Positions 53,124 to 60,444 of a stretch of DNA of 64,000 nucleotides are shown here, one piece after another. The notes below the pieces were generated by a model. It made no database searches, had not been told where the DNA came from, and was given only the letters and a program-made list of their open reading frames with translations. The translations under genes and the position numbers were made by a program. Within the stretch, counting starts at the first letter, position 1, and each line of letters starts with the position of its first letter. The stretch comes from Catenuloplanes niger. GTDB taxonomy: Bacteria; Actinomycetota; Actinomycetes; Mycobacteriales; Micromonosporaceae. Location of the stretch: assembly GCF_031458255.1 (NCBI RefSeq), contig NZ_JAVDYC010000001.1, positions 7,674,501 through 7,738,500 on the forward strand, given 5' to 3'.

Positions 53124-54503
53124 ATGAGCAGCGACGAGCCGATGCGAGCCGACTCGCCGAAACCGAAGAACCCGCCGGCCGGGGACGAGACGACGGTCGA
53201 ACTGACCCGGGCGGATCTGCGTCACACCGAGCCGGCGGCGACGTCCGTGCCGCCCGTGATGCTGCCGCCGGTGGCGCCGCCGTCCGAGGTCGTGCCCGCG
53301 AAGACCGGCACCGACCCGGAGCGGACCGCGCCGCGGAAGCCGAGCCCGACGCCGCCCGGCACCACCCCGGCCACCACGCCGGTCGCGACGCCCGGCAGCA
53401 CGCCGGGCACAAAGCCGGTCGCGACGCCCGGCAGCACGCCGGGCACAAAGCCGGGTGGCACGCCGGCCGCGACGCCCGGCAGCACGCCGGCCGTGGCGCC
53501 GGGCAGCACGCCGGTGGCGAAGCCGGCGCCGGTCGTGCCGGTCAGTCCGGGCGCGCCGAGGCCCGCTCCGGTGCCCCCGCGGCAGCCGGCCGTCCCGCCG
53601 GTGGCCGCTTCCGCGGAGAGCGCGCCCGCGGAAGCGCGGAAGATCGTCGCGCCGAGCCGGGTCCCGGTGGAACGCGCAGCCCCGGCAGCGGCGAAGCCGG
53701 AGCGCGACGACGCCGGGTTGCCGGCCGCGGCCGAGGTGCCGCCGTCCGTACCGTCGGATGGATCGGGGACCGACGCGGCGCCGGCGTCGCGGCGGTTCTC
53801 CGCGACCACCGTGATGATCGCGGTGCTGTTGCTGTTGTTCGGGTTCACGCTGGTCGTGCAGCTGAAGGCGAACGACGGCGACTCGACGCTGCTCACCGCG
53901 CGGCAGGAGGACCTGGTCCGGATCCTGTCCGACCTCGAGTCGCAGGAGCAGCGGTTGCAGCAGGAGGTCACCGCGCTGGAGGACAGCAAGCAGTCGCTCA
54001 GCTCCGGCGCGGAGGGTGCCGAGGCGGCGCTGCGCGAGGCGACCGAGCGCGCGGACGACCTCGGCGTGCTCGCCGGTGAGTTGCCGGCGCGCGGCACCGG
54101 GCTGGTCATCCGGATCAACGGGGGACAGGACCAGGTCGAGTCGGACGCGCTGCTCAACGCGGTGCAGGAGTTGCGCGGCGCGGGCGCGGAGGCGATGCAG
54201 ATCGAGGGCGGCGACGGCACCGCGGTGCGGGTCGTGGCGTCCACCTCGTTCCAGGACTCCCCGGCCGGGCAGGGCGGCGACCGGTTCGGCGTGGTCGTCG
54301 ACGGCAAGCGGCTGACGTCCACCTACACGATCACCGTGATCGGCGACCCGAAGACGATGGACACCGCGTTGCGCATTCCCGGCGGGGTGATCGAATCGAT
54401 CACGGATGACGGCGGTAACGTGACCGTGCAAGAGCAAGGTGTGGTGGACGTGTCTGCGATCCATGACGTCACCACGCTGCGGTACGCCCGGCCGGTCTCC
54501 TGA
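53124..54503 (+). CDS. DUF881 family protein with long repeat-rich cytoplasmic region (Rv1825-like)
   Basis: The 459-residue protein has a 225-residue N-terminal cytoplasmic region rich in Pro, Thr and Ala, including tandem TPGSTPGTKPVA-type units (about 85-135). One membrane helix (TTVMIAVLLLLFGFTLVVQL, about 230-249), a coiled coil (about 262-315, DLESQEQRLQQEVTALED) and the DUF881 domain (GLVIRINGGQD, ELRGAGAEAMQIEGG, TITVIGDPKTMDTAL) follow. The N-terminal region looks longer and more repetitive than typical and could be phosphorylated, like other Thr-rich actinobacterial division proteins (inference). Confidence 0.92.
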   Translation: MSSDEPMRADSPKPKNPPAGDETTVELTRADLRHTEPAATSVPPVMLPPVAPPSEVVPAKTGTDPERTAPRKPSPTPPGTTPATTPVATPGSTPGTKPVATPGSTPGTKPGGTPAATPGSTPAVAPGSTPVAKPAPVVPVSPGAPRPAPVPPRQPAVPPVAASAESAPAEARKIVAPSRVPVERAAPAAAKPERDDAGLPAAAEVPPSVPSDGSGTDAAPASRRFSATTVMIAVLLLLFGFTLVVQLKANDGDSTLLTARQEDLVRILSDLESQEQRLQQEVTALEDSKQSLSSGAEGAEAALREATERADDLGVLAGELPARGTGLVIRINGGQDQVESDALLNAVQELRGAGAEAMQIEGGDGTAVRVVASTSFQDSPAGQGGDRFGVVVDGKRLTSTYTITVIGDPKTMDTALRIPGGVIESITDDGGNVTVQEQGVVDVSAIHDVTTLRYARPVS

Positions 54504-54532
54504 CCCGGCTCTCATCGAAGGACGAACGACCC

Positions 54533-54913
54533 GTGATTCCTGAGCACCTGCGATACACCGCCGAACACGAGTGGGTGTCCGGTGACGGCTCCGCCGCCGT
54601 GCGTGTCGGCATCACCGACTTCGCGCAGCAGGCGCTGGGCGACATCGTCTTCGTGCAGCTGCCCGACGTGGGCGCGACGGTCCAGGCCGGCGAGTCGCTG
54701 GGCGAGGTCGAGTCGACCAAGAGCGTCTCGGAGATCTACGCCCCGATCTCCGGCACCGTGGCCGCGAAGAACGCCGCGCTGGACGACCAGCCCGAGCTGA
54801 TCAACACCGATCCGTACGGTGAGGGCTGGCTGATCGAGATCACTCCGGCGGACCCGGCCTCGGTCGCGGGCCTGCTCGACGGCGCGGCCTACGGTGAACT
54901 GATCAACAAGTAG
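54533..54913 (+). CDS. gcvH: Glycine cleavage system H protein
   Basis: GcvH carries the aminomethyl group of glycine on a lipoyl arm between the P, T and L proteins. The 126-residue sequence has the lipoylation site GEVESTKSVSEIYAPISG with lysine about residue 63, DIVFVQLPDVG before it, and YGEGWLIEI near the end. Start GTG 54533. It follows the DUF881 gene by 29 bases. LipB (9207-9851) would supply its octanoyl precursor. The P and T protein genes are not in this window. Confidence 0.97.
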   Translation: MIPEHLRYTAEHEWVSGDGSAAVRVGITDFAQQALGDIVFVQLPDVGATVQAGESLGEVESTKSVSEIYAPISGTVAAKNAALDDQPELINTDPYGEGWLIEITPADPASVAGLLDGAAYGELINK

Positions 54914-54971
54914 TTTTCGTCGCACCGACAGAGTGTGATATCTGACAACCTGACGCGTTGCGCGCGTCCGG

Positions 54972-55000
54972 TTGCCGCACTGTACCCCGCTGGCTACTCT
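54972..55000 (+). promoter_or_regulatory. Predicted promoter upstream of garA
   Basis: TTGCCG (54972-54977) and TACTCT (54995-55000) with a 17-base spacer lie in the 239-base gcvH-garA gap, suggesting separate transcription of garA with a leader near 145 bases. Confidence 0.4.
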
Positions 55001-55152
55001 GCCGTAGTCACGCGAGAACTTGATATTGAAACCGCATTGTCGAACGTCCTTCACATGCCACGGATGGCAGCCGGGGGAGGCCCCGCCGGGCGCTGACCGG
55101 CGGTTGTCCCGGTCCGGGGGACGCGCGACCGAAACAGACACGAGGTGGTCCG

Positions 55153-55599
55153 ATGACGCGCCCAGACGACGAGTTCCCCCCGCTCGACGTCACGTCGACG
55201 CTGAACCTGGGTTCGCTCGACGAGGTCCTCGAGGGTCCGGATGCCGACGTGGTGCCCAGCCGGATGTCCGGTTCGCTGCCGCCCGGCATGGCTCTGCTCG
55301 TCGTCCGCCGGGGGCCGAACGCCGGCGCCCGGTTCCTGCTCGACCACGACGTGACGACCAGCGGCCGGCACCCCGACAGCGACATCTTCCTCGATGACGT
55401 CACGGTTTCCCGCCGGCACGCCGAGTTCCACCGTGACGGCGGCACGTTCACGGTCCGCGACGTGGGCAGCCTCAACGGCACCTACGTCAACCGGGAGCGG
55501 GTCGAGGCCGCGACGCTCTCCAACGGCGACGAGGTCCAGATCGGCAAGTTCCGGCTCGTCTTCATCGCCGGGCCGCGCCCGGACGAGGGTGGCCGCTGA
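55153..55599 (+). CDS. garA: FHA-domain regulator GarA/OdhI-type
   Basis: GarA-type proteins bind and regulate 2-oxoglutarate dehydrogenase and glutamate metabolism, switched off by Ser/Thr kinase phosphorylation. The 148-residue protein has an N-terminal Thr-rich segment (LDVTSTLNLGSLDEVL; T14 and T16 are candidate phosphosites) and a C-terminal FHA domain with the phosphothreonine-binding residues R72 (SGRHPDSD), S86 and H89 (TVSRRHAEF), and N108 (GSLNGTYVN). GAGGTGG before ATG 55153. Position between gcvH and ftsR matches Rv1827. Confidence 0.95.
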   Translation: MTRPDDEFPPLDVTSTLNLGSLDEVLEGPDADVVPSRMSGSLPPGMALLVVRRGPNAGARFLLDHDVTTSGRHPDSDIFLDDVTVSRRHAEFHRDGGTFTVRDVGSLNGTYVNRERVEAATLSNGDEVQIGKFRLVFIAGPRPDEGGR

Positions 55600-55633
55600 T
55601 GACCTTGATCCTCCTGTTTAGCGAGGAGATGTC

Positions 55634-56392
55634 ATGACCGTATCCGGGGCGGCGGCCGCCTTCCCCGGTCCGCCGCCCGGGAACCACCGGGCGGCGCAGC
55701 AGGACGGGCGCCGGCTGATGAGCATCGGCGAGGTGCTGTCCGAGCTGCGCTCGGAGTTCCCCGACACGACGATCTCCAAGCTGCGCTTCCTCGAGGCCGA
55801 GGGCCTGGTGGAGCCGGAGCGCACCGCGTCCGGCTACCGGAAGTACAGCTGGGACGATGTCGCGCGCCTGCGATTCGTGCTGACCGCGCAGCGGGACCAG
55901 TACCTCCCGCTGCGCGTCATCCGCGCGCAGCTGGCCGAGATGGAGGCCGCCGGCTCCGCGCCGGTGGCCCTCCGGCTGGTGGGGGCTCCCGCGGATGACG
56001 AGCCGGCCGCGGAACCCGTCGACACCCGGTGCAGCCGCACCGAGCTGCTGGAGCGCACCGGCCTGTCGGACACCGGGCTCGGCGAGATCGAGCGGCTCGG
56101 TCTGATCACGTGTCGCTCGCCCGGGTGGTACGACGAGGACGCGCTCGCGGTCGCGCAGGCCGTCGCGGGTCTCGCCCGGCACGGCATCGAGGCCCGGCAC
56201 CTGCGGGCGTTCCGGGCCGCGGCCGATCGTGAGGTGGGTCTCTACGCGCAGCTGATCGCGCCGCTCGCCCGGCAGCGTGACCCCGCCGCCCGGGCCCGGG
56301 CCGCCGAGACCGCGCTTGAGCTGGCCGGACTTTCGCAGATGCTGCACGCGGCGCTGCTCCGGGCCGGTCTGCGCGACGTCCTTGAGCGCTGA
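55634..56392 (+). CDS. ftsR: MerR-family regulator FtsR-like (Rv1828 homologue)
   Basis: The 252-residue protein has an atypical MerR HTH in which the N-terminal helix is preceded by 25 residues (RLMSIGEVLSELRSEFPDTT, then ISKLRFLEAEGLVEPERTAS and GYRKYSWDDVARLRFVL). A long C-terminal helical domain follows, including a second small winged-helix-like part (CSRTELLERTGLSDTGLGEI). FtsR in Corynebacterium activates ftsZ; naming here rests on synteny and sequence pattern. GAGGAG before ATG 55634. Confidence 0.9.
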   Translation: MTVSGAAAAFPGPPPGNHRAAQQDGRRLMSIGEVLSELRSEFPDTTISKLRFLEAEGLVEPERTASGYRKYSWDDVARLRFVLTAQRDQYLPLRVIRAQLAEMEAAGSAPVALRLVGAPADDEPAAEPVDTRCSRTELLERTGLSDTGLGEIERLGLITCRSPGWYDEDALAVAQAVAGLARHGIEARHLRAFRAAADREVGLYAQLIAPLARQRDPAARARAAETALELAGLSQMLHAALLRAGLRDVLER

Positions 56393-56580
56393 GTTGGGGA
56401 TTTGTCCGTAACACGCGTGCCGTAGGCTCGCTTGGGTACGGTGCCCGGCACCGCACGGCGCGGGTGGCACTTACGCATGGTGATCCGTGTACCGTGCAGG
56501 TGAGGGGCAGAAACGCGCCTCGGGGCCGCTGCTGTGCGGTGGCGTCGGGGCGTACACACATAAGCGACACGGAGGCAGCG

Positions 56581-57045
56581 GTGCGCGAGCTGAGCGTGGT
56601 CGGGGTTCGGGTGGAACTGCCCAACAACCAGCCGATCGTCCTGCTCCGCGAGGTCGAGGGCGACCGGTACCTGCCGATCTGGATCGGTGCGGTCGAGGCC
56701 ACGGCCATCGCCTACGAGCAGCAGGGGGTCAAGCCGGCCCGGCCGCTGACCCACGATCTGCTCCGGGACATCCTGACGGCGCTCAAGGCGCCGCTCCAGG
56801 CCGTCGAGATCACCGAGCTGAAGGAGAACGTGTTCTACGCGGATCTCCTGATCGGCGACGGCGTGCGCGTCTCCGCCCGGCCCAGCGACTCGATCGCGCT
56901 CGCACTGCGCGTCGGCGCGCCGATCCGCTGCGCCGAGCAGGTGCTCACCGAGGCCGGCATCGTCATCCCGGACGAGCAGGAGGACGAGGTCGAGAAGTTC
57001 CGCGAGTTCCTCGAGGGCGTCCGCCCGGAGGACTTCGCGGGCTGA
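56581..57045 (+). CDS. Bifunctional nuclease family protein (DUF151, Rv1829-like)
   Basis: The 154-residue protein matches the BFN/DUF151 family: VELPNNQPIVLLREVEGDRY, LPIWIGAVEATAIAYEQQG, RPLTHDLLRDILTAL, VFYADLLIGDGVRVSARPSD, SIALALRVGAPI. Some members show DNase/RNase activity in vitro, but the role in actinobacteria is uncertain. GGAGG five bases before GTG 56581. Position between ftsR and the next MerR gene matches Rv1829. Confidence 0.92.
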   Translation: MRELSVVGVRVELPNNQPIVLLREVEGDRYLPIWIGAVEATAIAYEQQGVKPARPLTHDLLRDILTALKAPLQAVEITELKENVFYADLLIGDGVRVSARPSDSIALALRVGAPIRCAEQVLTEAGIVIPDEQEDEVEKFREFLEGVRPEDFAG

Positions 57046-57223
57046 CGTCCGGCTCGGCATCAACGGGTTTCCGCGGCGTTGCGATACGGTGACGGAGTCA
57101 TCACGCTGCGCAGGATCCCCCGTACGCGGCGTGTCGCGGCAAAGCATCCGCGATCCGGTCCGATGTGCGCTATATGGTGGGGCTCGTCGAGGGACGCGGC
57201 ACCGCACAGCGGGAGGTAGTCGC

Positions 57224-57799
57224 ATGGACGAATCTGCTGGATCAGGGTCGGCCCCAGGGGTCGACGACGGCATCGGGATCGGCGAGGACGGCACCGTGGG
57301 ATACCGCGGCGTGACCGCCTGCCACGCGGTCGGCATCAGCTACCGGCAGCTCGACTACTGGGCACGGACCCAGCTGGTCGTCCCGAGCATCCGCGACGCC
57401 TCCGGCTCCGGGACCCAGCGGCTGTACTCGTTCCGCGACCTGGTCGTTCTCAAGGTTGTCAAGAGCCTCCTCGACGCCGGGGTCTCGCTGCAGAACATCC
57501 GCAAGGCGATCGAGACGCTGCGGTCGCACGGCGTCGAGGACCTCGCGGGGATCACGCTGATCTCGGACGGCACGACGGTGTACGACTGCCGGTCGCCGGA
57601 GGAGGTCGTCGATCTGCTCCAGGGCGGGCAGGGCGTGTTCGGCATCGCGATCGGCGGCGCGTTCAAGGAGATCCAGGGCTCGCTGTCGCACCTGCCGGGG
57701 GAGCCGGCGGTCTTCGCCCGGCCCGCGGCGGACCCGGAGCCGGTGGAGTCCTTCGGCGACGAGCTCGCGGCGCGACGGGCCCGCCGGCGGGCCGGCTGA
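57224..57799 (+). CDS. MerR-family regulator (Rv1830-like)
   Basis: The 191-residue protein has a MerR HTH after a Gly-rich N-terminus (GYRGVTACHAVGISYRQLDY, then WARTQLVVPSIRDASGSGTQ and RLYSFRDLVVLKVVKSLLDA), the HspR-like order, and a C-terminal helical region (LLQGGQGVFGIAIGGAF). GGGAGG seven bases before ATG 57224. In M. tuberculosis the equivalent Rv1830 is linked to cell division control. Target sites are not visible here. Confidence 0.92.
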   Translation: MDESAGSGSAPGVDDGIGIGEDGTVGYRGVTACHAVGISYRQLDYWARTQLVVPSIRDASGSGTQRLYSFRDLVVLKVVKSLLDAGVSLQNIRKAIETLRSHGVEDLAGITLISDGTTVYDCRSPEEVVDLLQGGQGVFGIAIGGAFKEIQGSLSHLPGEPAVFARPAADPEPVESFGDELAARRARRRAG

Positions 57800-57847
57800 T
57801 CGTTCCCCGGCCGGGGCGGACGCCGCGCCCGTGACAGAATGATCGTC

Positions 57848-58765
57848 ATGGATGCGGCCTGGGGAATCGTCGGCGTACCGTCCAGCGCGGGAGCGCACAC
57901 GCCCGGCCTGGAGAAGGGACCGGCCGCGATCCGGCGGGCCGGGCTCGCCGCGGTCCTGGCCGGCGGCGCGGAGGACCACGGCGACGTGGCCGCGTTCCGC
58001 TGGCGGCCGGACCGGGAGCGCCCGAACGCGAAGAACGTCGGCGCGGTCGCGCGCGTGGCGGCCGAGACGGCGGACGCGGTGGCCGGCGTGCTCGCGCGTG
58101 CGCAGCGGCCGGTCGTGATCGGTGGGGACTGCTCGATCACGGTCGGCGTGGTCGCCGGCTTCGTCCGGCACGGCACCGCGCCCGCGCTGCTCTACGTGGA
58201 CGGTGGGCCCGACCTCTTCACGCCGATGACCAGGGCGAACGGCAATCTGGACGCGATGGGTACGGCGCACCTGCTGGGCCTGCCGGGCTGCGCGCCCGAG
58301 CTCGCCGGGATCGGGCCGGTGACGCCGCTGCTGCACCCGTCCGACATCGTCAGCTACGGTGACGCGCTGGCCGGTGACGACGACCCGGAGCGCCGCCTGC
58401 TGGACGAGCTGCGCATCCCGTACGTCACCGCGGCCGAGGTCCACGCGGACGCCACGACCGCGGCCCGGCGCGCGCGGACCGCGATCGAGGCGACCGGCCG
58501 GCCGTTCGTGCTGCACCTGGACGTGGACGTGCTGTCGTTCGTGGACGTGCCGCTCGCCGACGTCCCGGACTCCGGCGGCGACCCGGCCGGCCTGACCCTG
58601 GCGGAGCTGACCGCGTCGCTGGCCGTGCTCGCCGCCTCCCCGCGGTTCGCCGCCCTGGTGCTGACCGAGATCAATCCGGACCACGCGCCGGACGACACCG
58701 TGCTGCGCGACTTCGTGGCCGCGATCGGGAGTGCCCTGCCCGCGGCGGCCGTCCCGCGGGTGTGA
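57848..58765 (+). CDS. Arginase/agmatinase-fold protein lacking both His ligands
   Basis: The 305-residue protein has the ureohydrolase fold, but its metal site is altered. The GGDHS motif is GGDCS (C95 in place of His), and the D-A-H-x-D motif is DGGPD (G120 in place of His; D118 and D122 kept). The later DVDVL pair and LTEINP are kept. Four Asp ligands without the two His argue against normal manganese hydrolysis of guanidino compounds. ATG 57848 follows CAGAAT by 7 bases (leaderless); ATG 57839 is the alternative. It starts 48 bases after the MerR gene. Confidence 0.85.
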   Translation: MDAAWGIVGVPSSAGAHTPGLEKGPAAIRRAGLAAVLAGGAEDHGDVAAFRWRPDRERPNAKNVGAVARVAAETADAVAGVLARAQRPVVIGGDCSITVGVVAGFVRHGTAPALLYVDGGPDLFTPMTRANGNLDAMGTAHLLGLPGCAPELAGIGPVTPLLHPSDIVSYGDALAGDDDPERRLLDELRIPYVTAAEVHADATTAARRARTAIEATGRPFVLHLDVDVLSFVDVPLADVPDSGGDPAGLTLAELTASLAVLAASPRFAALVLTEINPDHAPDDTVLRDFVAAIGSALPAAAVPRV

Positions 58766-58917
58766 CCGGCACGGCCGCGCGCGTCACCCGTTCCGGGGTG
58801 CATTTCCCCTGATCACGCCCGCACCGGTGATCGCGGTGACACGATGTGCGCGGTGCGCCGGTGGGCCGGCCCGTTGCGGGCAAACCACGCCACCGGCCCG
58901 ATACGGGGGGAAACATC

Positions 58918-59448
58918 ATGCGAATCAAGGTGCGGTACGTGGCGGTCATCGCCGGGGCTCTCGCGGCGATGGCACTCCCCGGGGCCGCCCACGCGGCTCC
59001 GGGCCTGGAGCCGTCCTACATCCGCAACGTCGGACTGGACGGCTGCCTGACCGCGGTCCGGGACGACAGCACGGGCGGGTCCATCGTGCGGGTCAAGCCG
59101 TGCGACGGGTCGTTCGCGCAGATCTGGCTGACGCGGGAGCTCGACGTCGACGCGGACGGCCGGCCGGTGTTCACGGTGCGGAAGAACGTGCGGGAGTGCC
59201 TGGAGCTGATCGGGGAGTACCTGCCGGACAACGGCCGGCTGGCGCTCCGCGACTGCGACGAGACCAACCCGCACCAGGTGTTCCGGGCGTCCAAGAGCGA
59301 CTGGTCCGTGCCGACCTGGCGGGTGTCCAACCCGCTGTCCGAGTCGTGGCTGCGGGCCTACCACCAGCACGAGGCGCCGTACGTGGCGGAGACGAAGGAA
59401 TGGCCGGGCGCGTTCGCCGAGTGGGAGCACGTGCCGGTCGCCGGCTGA
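58918..59448 (+). CDS. Secreted protein with ricin-type beta-trefoil-like region
   Basis: The 176-residue precursor has a signal peptide (YVAVIAGALAAMALPGAAHA, cleaved before APGLEP). The mature part shows trefoil-like repeats with cysteines (LDGCLTAVRDD, VRVKPCDGSFAQIWLTREL, VRECLELIG, ALRDCDETNPHQVF), resembling single ricin B-type lectin domains, then a tail without repeats. GGGGGG eight bases before ATG 58918. It is probably exported and carbohydrate- or surface-binding (inference). A strong hairpin follows. Confidence 0.82.
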   Translation: MRIKVRYVAVIAGALAAMALPGAAHAAPGLEPSYIRNVGLDGCLTAVRDDSTGGSIVRVKPCDGSFAQIWLTRELDVDADGRPVFTVRKNVRECLELIGEYLPDNGRLALRDCDETNPHQVFRASKSDWSVPTWRVSNPLSESWLRAYHQHEAPYVAETKEWPGAFAEWEHVPVAG

Positions 59449-59454
59449 CCCGGT

Positions 59455-59485
59455 CCGCCGGGAGGCCACGTCGGCCTCCCGGCGG
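59455..59485. terminator. Hairpin terminator after the secreted protein gene
   Basis: A perfect 13-bp stem (59455-59467 and 59473-59485) with a 5-base loop lies 6 bases past the stop of the secreted protein gene, between convergent genes. Confidence 0.8.
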
Positions 59486-59550
59486 GCGGCGTCGCCGTGC
59501 GTTCGCGGGCCCGGCGCGCCGCGGCGAGGGCGGGCGCGCCGGTGCGGGCG

Positions 59551-60444
59551 TCAGCGCTCCGCCGCCACCAGTTCCCGGGTCGCCGGCGCGACCTCCTTCG
59601 CGAACAGCTCGAGCGCGGCCGGATCGTCCGCGGCCAGGATGAAGCCGCTGGTGCCGTACTCCAGCGTCAGCCCGGCCAGCTCCTCGGCCCACTGGTCCGG
59701 CGGCCCGTTCAGGAAGCCCCGGCTCTGCGCGCCGAACGACCCGCCCACGTTCAGCAGCCGCCGGACGTCGGACGCGGACCGCCCGGCGTCCACGGCCGCC
59801 GCGTCGATCCGCGCGTTCATGTCGGTCAGGTCGGACGGGCCGCCCTTCAGGTACGCCAGCGACGGCAGCCACCCGTCCGCGAGCCGACCGGTCAGCGCCA
59901 GCATGCGCGGCTTGAGCGCGCCCACCCAGATCGACACGTCGTGCGCCGGCGTCGGGCCGCGCTTCGCACCGTCCACCGTGTAGTACCTGCCGGGCACCCG
60001 CACGCCGCCCTTGACCGACGTGTCCCACACCGAGCGGATGATCTCGATGCCCTCGGCCAGCGCGTCCACGGCCTGACCGGGGGTGAGCCGCCGCCCCCCC
60101 ATCGCCTCGATCGCGTCCCAGAACGCGCCCGCGCCCAGGCCGAGCTCGACCCGGCCGCCGGAGAGCAGGTCCAGCGACGCGACCGCCCGGGCCAGCACCG
60201 CGGGCTCGCGCAGCGGCAGGTTGAGCACGTTCCCGGCGACCTTGATCCGGCTGGTGCGGGACGCGACGTAGCTCATCAGCGTCCACGCGTCGTGAAAGGA
60301 CGGCTGGTACGGGTGGTCCTGGAAGGTGACCACGTCCAGCCCGAACCCGTCCGCCGCGACGGCCAGTTCGACGGCCTGCTGCGGCGGCCGGGCCGCGGGC
60401 GTGACGAACGCGCCGAAGATCAGCTCGTGTCCGTAGTCGGTCAT
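59551..60444 (-). CDS. LLM-class flavin-dependent oxidoreductase
   Basis: The 297-residue protein is a luciferase-like (bacterial LLM, F420 or FMN) enzyme: FGAFVTPAARPPQQAVELAV, VVTFQDHPYQPSFHDAWTLM, LDLLSGGRVELGLGAGAFWD, WVGALKPRMLALTGRLADGW. It is clearly paralogous to the N-terminal 300 residues of the upstream fusion protein, with the same FQDHPYQP-x-FHD signature. ATG 60444 overlaps the upstream stop (ATGA). Substrate unknown; the two enzymes likely act on related compounds. Confidence 0.9.
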   Translation of the reverse strand: MTDYGHELIFGAFVTPAARPPQQAVELAVAADGFGLDVVTFQDHPYQPSFHDAWTLMSYVASRTSRIKVAGNVLNLPLREPAVLARAVASLDLLSGGRVELGLGAGAFWDAIEAMGGRRLTPGQAVDALAEGIEIIRSVWDTSVKGGVRVPGRYYTVDGAKRGPTPAHDVSIWVGALKPRMLALTGRLADGWLPSLAYLKGGPSDLTDMNARIDAAAVDAGRSASDVRRLLNVGGSFGAQSRGFLNGPPDQWAEELAGLTLEYGTSGFILAADDPAALELFAKEVAPATRELVAAER

